DNA of 64,000 nucleotides from Lentinus brumalis (GCA_001792895.1 MARA01000017.1:1-64000), one strand, 5' to 3'. Counted from the first letter of the stretch, positions 1 to 12,020 are shown. Notes: generated from the letters alone by a model not told the origin. Numbers and translations are program-made.

Positions 1-309
1 ACTGAAGAGGCAGTGGCCACGCTGATGGCGGTGCCGTCTGCCTGGTGACTTCCTTGGGTCAGACACATCACAGACTCAAAGACGGTCATGGACTCGCTCA
101 CCAAATGGCATCGGAGGCATGAAGATACAGGGTATATCTTGCAGAGGAATGCCCAGATTACCAAGGCTATCATGGCGCAGTTGAGAATGAGGAAAGCTCA
201 CTCGGTTTACAAGTGGGTTAGAGGCCATGATGGCCACCCTGGAAATGAGGCGGCCAATAGGTTAGCTGCGAAGGGGCAGAGAAAAATGATAACGACGAAG
301 TCTTGCTAG
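1..309 (+). pseudogene. LINE RNase H domain, partial, copy 1
   Basis: This is the C-terminal part of a retroelement ribonuclease H, which would remove RNA from the RNA-DNA hybrid during reverse transcription. Visible motifs are ITDSKTVMDSL (the middle catalytic Asp) and WVRGHDGHPGNEAANRLA near the end. The family normally has an acidic residue where NEAAN ends (NEAAD), so the last catalytic Asp is replaced by Asn. A frame change near base 35 relative to copy 2 separates the upstream TEEAVATLM segment. The frame ends at a TAG at 307-309, as in copy 2. Confidence 0.75.
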
Positions 310-972
310 CAATTCCATCGGAGTATACACTCTCGGGCGCAAAACTGAACTGCATCATGCAGAAGCTCGCCTACCGTGTGATCAGAGCTTGGAAGGACGC
401 CAAGACAAAAGCAAGACCACGCGCAGTCGCAAGTCTCGACATGATTGTAAGCGGTCTACAAGACTGATACGGCATCCAGCTGCACGAGCGTCAATCTGGC
501 ACTCCCTACGCTCGAAGCATGTATTGCGGGAAGCCGCCCAGTTCATATGGATGTCTATTCACGACGGGTTCATGATCGGAACCCACTGGCTGAGGCCTAA
601 GATGTCGGCCGAACTACAGCAACGAGCGCAATGTGCTTCATGCGGGGACCTTGAAAGCATGTCTCACATATGTTTCGACTGCCCGGCTAAAGGCCAGAGA
701 ACAATCTGGAAGCTTCTGAAAAGAATATGGGCACTCACCAAGCAAGACTGGAAGGCCCCATGCTGGGGACGGCATTTGGGGCGGCATGTGTTGTCAAAAC
801 GGCGGAGGGTGCGAGGAACGCGGACCTAGAGAACCTCTGGTGCATACTATGCACGGAGGCAGTACATCTGATTTGGAAGCTGAGATGTGAGCGGGTTATC
901 CAACACGGTGGAGTGGAATTCACGAAGCGGGGGATTACAAACCGTTTCTATGCTGCCCTTGACTCCACCTGA
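310..972 (+). pseudogene. LINE C-terminal zinc motif region, copy 1
   Basis: Two overlapping frames carry the C-terminal tail of the LINE polyprotein. The first holds REAAQFIWMSIHDGFMIGTHW and then CASCGDLESMSHICFDCP, a C-x2-C-x7-H-x4-C pattern like the zf-RVT motif found at LINE C-termini. A frame change near 770 moves the end (ENLWCILCTEAVHLIWKLRCERV) into another frame. Copy 2 shows the same order at 16622-17409, so the zinc motif lies after RNase H. The product is not functional as it stands. Confidence 0.65.
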
Positions 973-1489
973 CTCTTGATAGATGTGTTGCAGCGATGGC
1001 AAGCAGCAAGAGAGCGCTTAAAACCGGACGGCGTCGAACCAATCTGGCTACCGGTCGTGAATGATCGCGAATCTCTCCCGCCCAAGTGGGTGGTGCAGAG
1101 CGGGGTTTTAGTGGGTATAAAGCGAGGGCCATGATGGGGAGCGACTGTGTCGGCCAATCCCAAATGATCTGCCTAACCTTTGAGTCCCACACTCAGTGCG
1201 TAATGCATTTCCCCGCAGTTTCTGGTGACGGTGTTATTCTTATTGCATGACCCATCCGAGGTTCCAACCTCGGGCAAGTCGCCAAGCACGCCTGGACAAT
1301 ACTCTCGACCATGAGCCACACAACAAGCCCCTCTGGGGACCAATGTGGCCCGAGGCTAAATGCGCTCCTCCAAAAGAAAAACAAAAACAAAAAACATTCA
1401 TCCATAATTGAGTACAGAGATTCCCCATAACATACAAAGACTCCCAATTCCTCATCGATCGTCCCTGCCAGGAATGGCCTACTTCCCAA

Positions 1490-1700
1490 CAAGTTGGTAG
1501 GAGAGGTGATGGGGAAGATAGGCTGGATGATTGCCGGTGAAGGCGGACGGTACCGCCCGGAGATGGCGGAGTGGTGCTGACTGCGGGGAGTTTGCCCCGA
1601 TGGGTTGGAGTGTCTGCCGGGTCATAACCTGCAGCCTAGAGATGTGTTCAGTGAAACCTTGGAACGACATGATGAATCCTCAAGTTGAGTTCTGATATAC
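1490..1700 (-). pseudogene. Ty3/gypsy family B gag 5' end, truncated
   Basis: Reading on the minus strand, this matches the leader and first roughly 60 codons of the family B gag at 30938-31150 (SFQGFTE, then a Pro/Ser-rich stretch). The self-priming site next to the LTR is retained at about 1688-1698. The fragment ends where LINE copy 1 begins, so the rest of the gypsy should lie upstream of that LINE, outside the window. Indels have broken the frame. Confidence 0.75.
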
Positions 1701-2450
1701 TGTTAAGACCGTGCGCGCCGGGACGAAGTCCGGCGGAAGTCCGGACGGAGTTACAGAGTTACGAAGTCCGGAACGAGACGCGCTGAGGGTGAAGACTTCG
1801 GCGAAGCTATTGATCAACGCCTTGAGGATCCACGAAGGTCTTCAATTTAGGACAGACAAGAGATCCGGGGTTTATACCGGAGCAAGCAATGAGTAAGAAG
1901 ATAAGCAAGAGATAATACCAAGCAAGAGAGAAGTTAAGCCAGAGATAAGAAGTCAAGCAGAAGTCGGGGGTCGGAGGTCGGAGGTCGGAGGTCAGAAGTC
2001 TGGTCGGAAGGATTGGACGTTGAGAGAGAGCGAACAGAATAGATTGAGCTCAGAGTCGTAATGGGGAGTGTAATGAGATATCAGAACTGAAGTCTAAGCG
2101 TGGCTACGAGGAGGCTTATATAGTAAAGCCCGAAAGTCCGGAGAGGAGTAGCCAAGACATAAGTAAAGGAGGTACGGAACCGGAGTCAGGTGGATGCAGA
2201 TGATCAACCAATACAATGTATAGTAAGATCGAATGAAGGATGGATACAATGGAAGATGATCGAATGAACGGAGTCTGATCACGGAGGCGGATGCAAGCGG
2301 AAGCAGATGGTCCGGAGTCCGGGTCAAGTAAGAAGACGATAAGGGGTGAAGTGATCGAGGATAGTAACACATGTAAGAACGAACCGGAGTTTGCAGAGTC
2401 CAAAGTGGGTCCGGACCGGAGTTGGCGACTTGTGGGCATGGAATGTAACA
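1701..2450 (-). repeat. 5' LTR of gypsy family B, inverted
   Basis: This 750-bp sequence is the reverse complement of the family B LTRs at 30189-30937 and 37597-38341. On the minus strand it starts TGTTACATTCC at 2450 and ends CTTAACA at 1701. It keeps the CT-rich block with tandem GACCTCC units (about 1968-1995) and the TATATAAG promoter box. It is followed on its inner side by a gag fragment, so it is a 5' LTR and not a solo LTR. Confidence 0.85.
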
Positions 2451-2580
2451 GCACGACAGCGCGCCGCCTCCAGCATCTCTTAGCGCCGGACAGGTGGTTT
2501 CGACCAGCCTCCGACTTGTGGGCATGGAATGTAACAGCACGACAGCGCGCCGCCTCCGGCATCTCTTAGCGCCGGACAGG
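2428..2580. repeat. 86-bp direct duplication across the LTR edge
   Basis: A unit starting ACTTGTGGGCATGG at 2428 recurs at 2514 (period 86). It contains the last 23 bp of the LTR plus flanking DNA (GCACGACAGCGCGCCGCC). The second unit degenerates after about 67 bp. The duplication therefore copied the LTR-host junction and happened after insertion. Confidence 0.75.
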
Positions 2581-2599
2581 CACACATATTGGGTACCGG

Positions 2600-3587
2600 A
2601 GGAAGATACACGTACAGTATAGTGTCCTTCATAGTCGTCATGGAGGGACCGCAGCATCTGACTCTGGCAAGACGAGTCCAATTTGAGGCCAAGGCATGAT
2701 TTACTATGAGCACAGCAGAGAGTATGACAGCAGAGCCAGCAGACTGTCAAGTAGAGAGGCACGATGATGCAGGACAGCCCCGAAGGTGATAGTGGTGGTA
2801 AGAGGACAAGGAGCGAGGGCAAGTGACAACAGTGCGAATGTGGTTTATGTACGTAGCACGCAGCCCAGAGATGCGACATGTGACGTCATCTGCTGGTCCC
2901 TCTGACTTTGACCTTTCCCTCCCCGTTCAGGACCATCCTGCCTCGGACCTCCGTCTCCTTGCGCACCCTCTCTTGTTACGCAACATAATTGGCATTCTAC
3001 AAAAGACAATGCCGACCCTGGCCCTAGTGAAGACGAGCATGACCTGGTGCCGATGGCCAAGGTGACCTGGAGGAGTGGGATATGTTGGGGAGGAGCTCGA
3101 TGTCGAGATGATTGGGGCTGAACAGGAGCCGGAGTCCATTGAGGTAAGTGCAAATGTAGAGAATGAAGAGGATTACTTGAGGATTACTACCACAATGGCA
3201 TGTACAAGGCAGAGAGATAAGCTAGGAGGAACTTTTCCATTCAGACGTCTTGTGGCAGGTGCTGCAGCCTCGCAAACAGCAATATGTGCCTCGAGTATAG
3301 CCAATAATACCGTGCTGATCATCTCGTGGCTCACTCCAAACTTGTCAAGAAGGTCAACATTGCACTAGCGTCCATGTATCAGCACACTATGTGCTATCGC
3401 ACAGCCGTCGTACATTGTAGGACCAGAAATTGGATGATCGTACTCGGCGCTTGCAGACCCGGTGCTTGCAGACCGGGTACAATGATGCACCGCCATACAG
3501 CTTGGGCATGCTATCACTGGCTGTCGTCCTCCACATCCTACAACAGCCCACTCTCGACTAACCTCAATTTTGTGATGACTTACCTGC
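2600..3587. other. No recognisable gene
   Basis: Several short ORFs of 70-100 codons occur on both strands, but none has a recognisable motif or coherent splice pattern. A 12-bp direct repeat (GGTGCTTGCAGA-like) occurs near 3449-3475. I see no transposon termini. Confidence 0.5.
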
Positions 3588-4235
3588 TGCATGATTATCT
3601 GCTATAGTCCTCCTTGTATTGCTCTAGTATCTGTCATAGTTGCCAACATATTGCCCACGCATGTTATCTGCCATAGTCCACCTTGTATCACTTTGTTATC
3701 CACTTTGTTTCCCATCATAGTCGCCCTCATAACACCCACTTACTACTCTATTGAAAAAGAAAGCCCACAGCTTGCCTGATTGCCGATGTCATCCAAAACT
3801 ACTGAATACAATCCATCCGGTTATGAACCCCTACTGATGATACTGATGCATGTTATTTGTGATAGATGAACTAGAGCCTCTGTTAGAAGTCCCCATATTG
3901 AAGTTACTTATCAGTCTATAGAGCTATTGCCAAAACAATCCTATCAGCTTACAGTTTCAGATGGCACCGATTGTCCATCCCCATCGGGCAACTAAGCACT
4001 GAAATGCACTGAGCTCGAAACTGCACCTTGTTGACTTTGTTTGCCCAATAGCTCGAAAGACTGATAATAAATATCGATTGGGAGACTTATAACTCAGTCT
4101 GTAGGTACTATAGCACACAATAGAACCTTTGTTATCCTGTTTTAGTGCCGGGAATAGGATGGATTGCACTCATTAGTACCAGATGACACCAAGCCCATGC
4201 TTATAAATCACGGGCAGGAAGACCATGGCGGAAAA
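3588..4235 (+). repeat. Dispersed repeat R1, copy a
   Basis: This block matches 11380-12020. It starts with two degenerate copies of an 80-90 bp unit (CTGCTGCATxATTATCTGCxATAGTCC...), continues with about 450 bp of unique sequence and ends GGCGGAAAAGTATCGTCA. No convincing protein is encoded; the 70-codon minus ORF at 3957-4169 is present in both copies but looks like conserved DNA only. The gypsy A 5' LTR starts 22 bp after its end. The element type is unknown. Confidence 0.7.
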
Positions 4236-4257
4236 GTATCGTCACACATCATAATAA

Positions 4258-4625
4258 TGTTACGAACAGCCTCCCCAGTACTATTCATTTCCTTTCCCAG
4301 TCATTCTATTGTTCGATCACCATGATTCCCATGGTCTCTCTCACGTTATTGTCTCCATCCATGATGTCTCTCACGCTATTGTCTTCTGACGCTGTTGTTC
4401 CCTCATGTATATAAGACCACCAGCGCTACCTGGGGACCCTCAGTTTCGACCTCTTGTCCCCAGGTAAGCCAAGCTGTACTTCGCTCTGTAGATACCTCTC
4501 TCAATACATCTTGTCCCCAGCCCTGATCGTCAAGCATTGCTCCGCTCTCGCTGCACAAGTGCTCGTCGATGCCCCTGCTCATCTCGTGAGTCCTCCCTGA
4601 TCTCCCTCGACAATCAGTCGTAACA
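4258..4625 (+). repeat. 5' LTR of Ty3/gypsy family A
   Basis: The LTR is 368 bp, starts TGTTACGAACAG and ends CAGTCGTAACA, giving a TGTTAC/GTAACA inverted terminus. A second copy of identical length lies inverted at 42845-43212. It contains a TATATAAG box at 4408-4415. Thirty-four bases from the start of that box, AGTTTCGACCT (4442-4452) is the exact complement of the primer site just inside the element. Confidence 0.85.
4408..4415 (+). promoter_or_regulatory. TATA box of gypsy A LTR
   Basis: TATATAAG lies upstream of the proposed transcript 5' end at 4442. The same box and the same 34-nt spacing occur in the unrelated family B LTR (30516 and 30550), supporting a start at the AGTT of the priming sequence. 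Confidence 0.65.
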
Positions 4626-4627
4626 TT

Positions 4628-4638
4628 AGGTCGAAACT
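4628..4638 (+). promoter_or_regulatory. Self-priming primer-binding site, gypsy A
   Basis: AGGTCGAAACT lies 2 nt inside the end of the 5' LTR. It is perfectly complementary to AGTTTCGACCT at 4442-4452 in the LTR, and complementarity stops on both sides, giving exactly 11 nt. No match to a tRNA 3' end ending in TGG is evident. This arrangement resembles Tf1/sushi elements, in which the folded 5' end of the RNA primes minus-strand synthesis. Confidence 0.7.
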
Positions 4639-5335
4639 TCAACACGAGCACTGGTGTATCCCCCCCCACCCTCCATCGGTTGATCGCTGGTTCTATAACC
4701 ATGCGCCTGGTGTTGAGCTGTATCTGTCGCTGTTGGTTCTACAACCTACGTGCGCGGTACTACCTTCCTGGACCCCCACCGCTGTCCAGTAAGACTCTGA
4801 GGTCCACTGACAGGCGAAGGTCAGGTGAACTTGTGTTCTACCTGACGTCGACCTCTACACACTGGATCAGCCCCCACCAGATCAGCCCCGTCCCTCTTGT
4901 GCCCCCTACAACCACGCCTTTCATTCAAGTGCAGTAGAAGATCATCACTGGCGTGGCACTGATCAAAAGTGGTACATCTGTGATCAGCAACCTTGTCCAG
5001 AGCGACTACCTACCTGGGCATCAGACGCGCCAGTCTGGACCGATCTCCATATCTACGTCTATCCCACACCTGAACAGGAGGAGCAGATCCGCCAGCGACT
5101 AACACAACCGGTTGCTACTACTACTGCTAGTGGACGCCCCCTACGTGAGGCAGTCCGCCTTTCGTCCAGCAGACCAGGTACTTGCCCACCGAGCCGTCTC
5201 CGTAGCCGCACCAACACCCCTCCCACTGAGTCTCCACTCGGTGGTTCTTGGATCCCTCTCCCCACTGCGCTTGTCCTTGCCAGCAAGCGTCTGCAACGTC
5301 GAGCATCAGGATCCTTCAGTCCAGTTGCCACCACC

Positions 5336-6355
5336 TTGGTACTACCCCCTCAGTCCCAGCCGGAGGGACAACAACTTGACATTGTCCTCAACTCCCCGCC
5401 TCGGACTTCCCCACCACCTCTTCCTCCATGGAATCCTTCACGGACGACTACCCCTAGTGCTCCGTCGCAAGGCTCCTCGCACCCCACTACACCACCACCC
5501 ACAACCCCCACTCTCCCTACCATGGCGGCTGCTTTTGACGTCACCAAGCTCCTGCCAGCTCTACTACCTTGAGAGTACGATGGCAAGAATGCTCAGGAAG
5601 GCCTCACCTTCATCAGCGGTGCCAAAGCCTATCACGGGGTTGCCGCCACAGTGGGAGTAACCACACACCTGGTCTGGATGGTCATCTTGAACCATCTTAT
5701 AGGCGATGCTGCAAGCTGGGCCAGGCCGCACATCATCACAGCAGCCACAACAGCTCCTTGGCCGGACGTCGCTGCATTCGAGGATGCGTTCAAGGCCCAC
5801 TTCTGCGCCATAGACGACAAGGAGGCAGCCACTGCTGAGCTGGTCAAGCTTTGCAAGGCCTCGCACAGACTTGGCACCGTCAAGGAGTACACTGCTGAGT
5901 TCAACGCGGTGGCTGCTAGGACTGGGTTCTCAGCTGACGACAAGCGCAAGCGCTACTGTGAAGGACTCCCCTACCGCATCAAGGACGAGTTTGCCATCAC
6001 TGCTCACGACATCTCTACCCTTGTCAAGATGCAGACGGTTGCCTTGCAGATGGACCAGCACCTGGCACGATGGTCGGAAGAGCGACCTCGCACCGGAAAG
6101 TTCCCGAAACGCGGCAAGAAGGTAGCTGCAAATAAGGAACGTCCTCCTACCTCTGGTCCTACCGGTTGCTTCGTCTGCGGACAAAATGGTCACAGGGCTG
6201 CCCAATGCCCGGAGAGGAAAGGCGGTCAACGTGCCGCAGCTTCCTTGTCATCCTCCACGACATCGGATGAGATAGTCGCCCTTCAGTTGCAGCTCAAGGC
6301 ACTGGAGGAGCGCATTGCCACGCTGACAACAATGAAGGAGAAGGAGGGTTTTTGA
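5336..6355 (+). pseudogene. gag: Ty3/gypsy family A gag
   Basis: This is the capsid/nucleocapsid polyprotein of the element. A Pro/Ser/Thr-rich N-terminus (PPPLPPWNPS...) leads to MAAAFDVTKLLPALLP, an in-frame TGA at 5570-5572, then EYDGKNAQEGLTFISGAKAY in the same frame. The gag core (FEDAFKAHFCAIDDKEAATAELVKL ... VKEYTAEFNAVAARTG ... YCEGLPYRIKDEF) fits the retrotransposon gag fold. A zinc knuckle CFVCGQNGHRAAQC (CX2CX4HX4C) lies near the end. A short coiled coil (LQLQLKALEERIATL) precedes the stop. The Pro-rich start may extend further upstream in another frame, so the true ATG is uncertain. Confidence 0.8.
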
Positions 6356-6434
6356 TTCGAGCTGCGCTAGATGCCGCGCGCGCACGCTCATGTACCAATA
6401 GTCGCTATGCTGTACTGGGATCATCGTTTATTTA

Positions 6435-8815
6435 TGAGCTCAATCATGATGGACAACACTTCCACATCCCAGTACGACTGAGCGGCAAGCGGCGAGAGAA
6501 GGATGTGGTGGCCATGGTTGACAGCGGGGCCACTACAAAGTTTTTGCATCGACGGTTGTGGAGGAGAACCATGTTGCTACGCGGAAGCTAGCATCCCCCA
6601 TCCGTTTATACAACATCGACGGTACAGAGAACCGCGATGGCACGATTGCAGAGGTAGCCGTGCTAGGGATGACGATCGGGGACCACCAGGAGCAGGTAGT
6701 GTTTATGGTGACAGACGTAGGTGACGAGGATGTGATCATCGGCCTTGACTGGCTGCGCGAGCACAATCCGGAGATTGACTGGGAACGTGGCTCGCTGCAC
6801 CTATCCCGCTGCCCTTCAACATGCCATGCTAGTAAGAAGGCACCGGAACCTGCTGCAACTGTGACGCGTGATACGGAGGTCAGGCTCACGGCGCGTTCAC
6901 ATTCAGATCGGGTCCGGAAGGCCAAGAAGATTGGCAGGGTGTGTGCAGCGGTGATGGTCGAAGAGGTGGAGGACATTAATGAGCCACCATTGCCGAACGA
7001 GGAGGAGTGGGATGGATCTGAGCAAACCCTTCTGGATGCCTGGATGGAGGGGCGCAGCCTACAAGGTGCTCCTCAACTCTTTGTGTCTGCGAGCCATACC
7101 TATTCCCAGGAGCTCGCGGAACAGGAGTACCAGAAACGGGGACCAGCTCGTCCTGTCGAACAATTGGTGCTGGAACACTACCATGAGTATCTTAGTGTGT
7201 TTTCAAAGGAGGCGTCAGAACGGTTGCCCAACCATCGCCCCTATGATCACGCTATTGAGCTGGTTCCTGATGCCAAGATGTTCCACTCCAAGGTGTACCC
7301 TCTATCCCCGAACGAGCAGGTCGAGCTTGATAAGTTTCTTGAAGAAAACCTGGCCAAGGGTTACATTCACGAGTCGAAGTCACCAATGTCCTCTCCCTTC
7401 TTCTTTGTCAAAAAGAAGGATGGCAGTCTTCGCCCTGTGCAGGACTATCGGAGACTAAATGACATCACCATTAAGAACCGTTACCCACTGCCGCTGGTTT
7501 CGGAACTGATGGATCGACTCAAGAAGGCCAAGTACTTCACAAAGCTCGACATTCGCTGGGGGTACAACAATGTTCGCATAAAGACAGGCGACAAGTGGAA
7601 AGCGGCCTTCGTGACCAACCGGGGACTCTACAAACCCACAGTCATGTTCTTTGGTCTGGCCAACTCCCCCAGCACCTTCTCTGCATTCATGAACAACATC
7701 TTAAAGGACCTCATCGTTCTCGGCAAGGTCACCGTCTATCTCGACGACATCCTCATCTTGACGAATGACCTTACTGAACATCGTACCCTTGTCCAAGAGG
7801 TCCTGAAGCGTCTGAAGGAACACGACCTGTTCTGTAAACCAGAGAAGTGCAAATTCGAGCAGACCAAAGTGGAGTACCTTGGGATGTTCGTGTCCGAGAA
7901 CCAGGTCGAGATGGACCCGGTGAAGGTCAAGGGCATCGCAGACTGGCCAGTTCCCGCAATGTGTCAGACATCAGGAAGTTTCGCGGCTTTGCGAACTTCT
8001 ATCGTCACTTCATCCGGAACTTCAGCGCCATCTGCAAGCCTCTAGACAGGCTGACTGGCAATGTCCCTTGGCAATGGGGAGAGGAGGAGCAGCGGGCATT
8101 TGAGGAGCTGAAGCAGTGCTTCCTGACCAGTCCCGTACTCCGCATCTATGACCCGGACCGTCCCACACGTGTGGAAGTCGACACCTCTGGGTTTGCCACA
8201 GGAGCGGTGCTGTCGCAGGAGGGGGAGGATGGAAAGTGGCACCCGATCACCTTCCACTCCGAATCCATGAATGATGCTGAGCGCAACTATGAGATCTATG
8301 ACAAAGAGATGCTTGCAATCATTCGTGCCCTCCAGGCGTGGCGCCACTACCTCGAAGGACTGCCCAGTACGTTCGAGATTCAGTCAGATCACAAGAATCT
8401 TGAATATTGGCGGACGGCGCAGAACCTCACCAGACGGCAGGCTCGATGGGCTCTCTACCTCTCTCGCTTTGACTTTGTCATCACACACAAACCGGGCACA
8501 TCCAATGGTCGAGCAGATGCACTATCCCATCGCCCTGACCACCAGCGAGACGACGCAGATGACAACCAAGGCCACACGGTGCTACAACCTAGTCACTTCC
8601 GCTCTCTGGCTGCTAGACGCGGACACCTGGCTCTTGTACCAGAGAAGTCACTTCTGCGTCGGATCTGGGAGTGTGGAGACCGCGAGAAAGAGGTGGCAGA
8701 GGCACTGCGCAAAGTGGAACAACTGGGCCAGCACGGCTGCAGAATTACAATCGATGAGGAACGAAGAGAATCGTCTTTTAGGTACGACGATTCCTGCCAG
8801 CGAAGGTAACAACAA
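6435..8815 (+). pseudogene. pol: Ty3/gypsy family A pol, 5' part (PR-RT-RNase H)
   Basis: In order: an aspartic protease site MVDSGATTKF (about 6512-6545); a frameshift near 6556; the protease tail (VIIGLDWLREHNPEIDW); reverse transcriptase with [32 protein letters not shown] and the YLDD active site (about 7738); then a 1-base deletion near 7958 in the linker WPVPRNVSDIRKF. RNase H follows, with EVDTSGFATGAVLSQ, NYEIYDKEMLAI, QSDHKNLEYW and a GRADALS end, so its acidic residues are retained. The reading frame degrades after about 8740, before any integrase. An integrase of compatible type lies at 17757-18728, but whether both halves come from one insertion cannot be proved. Confidence 0.85.
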
Positions 8816-8819
8816 CTGA

Positions 8820-11120
8820 TGTCCGTGGGAAAGTTGTTGGAACTCCGATAGTCAGTAGTAAGTGATTACATAAGCGCATGTAAGAACCAGGTAAGAAACT
8901 TTCTTATGTCCTGGAACCCCAGATTGAGGTTAGGAGTGCACAGCTTTAGGGTTGGCAGACGCTCATGCAGCTCTGTAGCGCAAGTCCAGCATGGTCCTGC
9001 TCATCCAACAACTCTGAGTGTTGCTTCATTTTTGTAGTAGATATAGAATGCAATATAGACTTCTAAGATGCTGTAAGGCAGACTTGTAGTTGAACTATGC
9101 TGCACTGCACTCTCTGTCTCTCTATCTACCCAGTACACATGATTATGCTGCAGCTTAGTGATGTGCTGAGCCCGGCTGGAAGCTGGTTTGTAGGCTCTCA
9201 AGCTGGTCATCTTTAAGCTGAGCTGGGCCGCTATGTCTATCATTCAGAGATGCTTCTTCAGTACCGCATCTGATGCCTATGACCACCAAGGTCTTAACTA
9301 TTATGGTTTATGACAGACTCAGCCCAGAGCGCAACAATCTTTCACATGGGTCCAATTGTGAATGCCATTCAACTGCTTCCAAGATAGTTCTTATGGTATA
9401 GATGGGGTCAAGGTCAAGGATGGTAAGGTATCAAAAAGCAGTTGCAGTTTGAAGAGCTCAGGCAGCAAACACACACACTGCCTGAGGGTGGTCTCTTGGG
9501 AGGTCCATCGGAGACAAGCAGAGATAACCTGAGAAGAGCTTGAGTAGTCTCAGAAGGGGTGTCCAAGGCCTGATGGACGTCCAGGGCTGTTGGAGGAGTA
9601 CATCAGAATAACTTGTACGGCTGTGTGTCAGCATGTAGGATTATCCCAAGCACTAAAGCAAATAGAGGTCATCTCTAATAGTCTTGTAGGTGGGAACAGA
9701 GGCAGCCGCTCAGATTGCCACCAGTACTGCCAGTGCTGGGGTGGTCGCTGGTGGTTGCGCCTGTTCAATGTTGGCTCTGCATCATCCTCTAACTGTCATC
9801 TGCATTGCTGGCGGCAGGCTCTCTGGTCAGGCTTTCCGAGGTACATAAATTGCATGGATCCATACTTCTCTGGCACTCTGTGTCTCCGGTGACACTGCAA
9901 CAACCATGACTTGCGCTTACTCTCCGGCTGGTACTATATGGCTAACTCAGCCCACACTTCATTGTATCTCGGCAGCCTACTGGTCTGATCCTAGGTCATG
10001 CTCTTTGTCCTGTGGCCTGCTGCACGTGCTGAGGGGTGCATCATGGTCTAGCTCTTGGCTTAGGTATGTATTGAAGGGGTTGGCTTGCCAGCCCACTTTG
10101 CAAGGTGTCTGCAATGTGCATACATCTTGAATCCAGGTGCCCACTTGTTGGCTTTGTGTAACTTGTAATATTCTCCTCGCTGGAGTCGCCAATGAGGCGT
10201 ACATCTGTAGTCCAAAACATGGTCTATATAATTGCAATGACAGCTCAGGTGCTTCCTACCATGATATGCATGAACAGAGAGTGTCACCCGACCATAGTGC
10301 TAAGTATTTGGAATCAAGCTTCTGCTGGCTCGGGGGCCCTTTGAGAATGTCTCGACTCTCCCTTCACCGTGTATTTATTGCTAGCTGTATTGAGTTTGTC
10401 TCTGCCCCAGGGCCTGAGATGACCAGAGATAATCTCGCAAGTCCCCTGACGAGACCCTTGGGATCACCCATGAGACAAATTCCGAGATGATCTCCGGTTG
10501 TCTCGGATGCCCCTCACGAGAGAACCTCCTCATGCAGTGACATGACATATATAAAGCTGGACTTGCATCAAGCAGGTATCAAGCAAATATATGTACAGGC
10601 AAGGTACTACATAGCAGTCCAGAAGTAGAGTAACAAAGGCAGTAGTCTGGGCAATAACAAAGGTAAGAAAGGGTGATAGTAGCATAAAAGTAACCAGAAG
10701 CATCACAAGTAATGGGTAAGCTTGTGATCTAATTGAATATCAATGGTTCTAGTGTGATCTGTTAGGACAAATGCTGCATGTCAGTCTCTGAATTGATCAA
10801 TTGCAACCACTTATAAGACACTCATAATTATCTTGAGCTCACATCATCCAGCCAACTTACTCAACAGCATCAGCAATATGTTATTACTCTGTACTGTTAG
10901 TCACCATCTTACTAAACTACTTACTGATCAACTACACCAGCAAATAGTGTCATCACTGTTGCCCTATTTGATTGCCAGTACCAAGCAATGACATCCATAA
11001 CTGATGAGTGCAATTCATCATATTGTTGACACATAAACAGCATAGTAACAGATCTAATGGGTGGTGGACTGACATTAGCCTCAGCTATGGGTCTTTTTGT
11101 TGGAGTCAATGATCACCCAC
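8820..11120. other. Gene-poor stretch
   Basis: No ORF longer than about 117 codons and no recognisable motif was found. At about 10380-10560 there is a GAGA/GATC-rich block followed by CATATATAAAGCTGG, which resembles an LTR promoter, but I found neither a second copy nor clear termini. Confidence 0.4.
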
Positions 11121-11126
11121 GGCATT

Positions 11127-11545
11127 GTTATCTGCTATAGTTTCCTTGTACCGCTCTAGTATCTGTCACAGTTGCCCCCATAACACCCACTTACCCACTG
11201 CATTATTATCTGCCATAGTCCTCCTTATATTGCTCTAGTATCTGGCAAAGTTGCCCTCAAAACACTCGCTTACCCACCGCATTATGATCTGCCATAGTCC
11301 TTCTTGTATCGCTTTGCTATCTGCTTTGTTATCCCTCATAGTTGCCCTTGTTATGCCCACTTACCTGCTGCATTATAATCTGCCATAGTCCTTCTTGTAT
11401 CGCTCTAGTATCTGTCATAGTTGCTCACATAACGTCCACTTACCTGCTGCATTATTATCTGCCATAGTCCGCCTTATATCACTTTGTTATCCACTTTGTT
11501 ACCCATCATAGTTGCCCTCATAACGCCCACTTACTCTATTGAGAA
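11127..11545 (+). repeat. Tandem array of ~76-92 bp units, about 5 copies
   Basis: The starts CATTxTTATCTGC(C/T)ATAGT recur at about 11127, 11204, 11280, 11370 and 11450. Unit length varies because some carry an extra CTTTGTTATC segment. The array ends with CTCTATTGAGAACAAAGCCC. Confidence 0.7.
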
Positions 11546-12020
11546 CAAAGCCCACAGCTTGCCTGATTGCCGGTGTCATCCAAAACTACTGAATGCAATC
11601 CATCCAGTTATTAAACCCTACTGATGATACTGATGCATGTTATTTGTGATAGACAAACTAGAGCCTCTGTTAGAAGTCCCCATATTGAAGTTACTTATCA
11701 GTTTGTAGAGCCATTGCCAAAACAATCCTAACAGCTTACAGTTTCAGATTGTCCGTCCCAATCGGGCAATTAAGCGCCGGAAAGCGCTGAGCTCGAAACT
11801 GCACCTTGTTGACTTTGTTTGGCCAATAGATTGAAAGACTGATAATAAATGTTGATAGGGAGACTTATAACTCAGTCTGTAGGTATTGTAGCACACAATA
11901 GAGACTTTGTTATCCTGATCAAGTGCCGGGAATAGGATGGATTGCACTCATTAATACCAGATGATGCCATGCCCATGCTTACAAATCACGGGCGGCAAAA
12001 ACATGGCGGAAAAGTGTCGT
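11127..12020 (+). repeat. Dispersed repeat R1, copy b
   Basis: This is a longer copy of the repeat at 3588-4235. About five degenerate units of 76-92 bp (11127-11545) are followed by unique sequence ending GGCGGAAAAGTGTCGT. The unit core is CATTATxATCTGCCATAGTCC, then GTATCGCTCTAGTATCTGTC, then CATAACGCCCACTTACC. The end forms the left arm of a near-perfect hairpin. No transposase is visible, so it is non-autonomous or not a transposon. Confidence 0.7.

Larger units (their letters stand above)
1..1489 (+). mobile_element. LINE (non-LTR retrotransposon) 3' fragment, copy 1
   Basis: This is the 3' end of the same LINE family that is nearly complete at 12662-17756. Bases 1-1489 align almost base for base with about 16273-17756. 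They cover the RNase H domain, a CCHC-type zinc motif, a 3' UTR and an A-rich tract (about 1375-1400). Both copies stop at the same bases (ending CTTCCCAACAAG), followed by unrelated DNA, which fixes the LINE 3' terminus. Here the next base belongs to an inverted gypsy B gag, so this LINE probably inserted into that gypsy. The 5' part lies beyond the window edge. Small indels against the second copy break the reading frames. Confidence 0.85.

Noticed and set aside
2094..2879. 261-codon minus ORF
   Set aside because: It runs through the inverted LTR and its flank; Pro/Ser/Tyr-rich translation of LTR repeats, not a gene.
10380..10560. A copia-type LTR
   Set aside because: There is a TATA-like CATATATAAAG, but no second copy, TG..CA ends or adjacent element genes.
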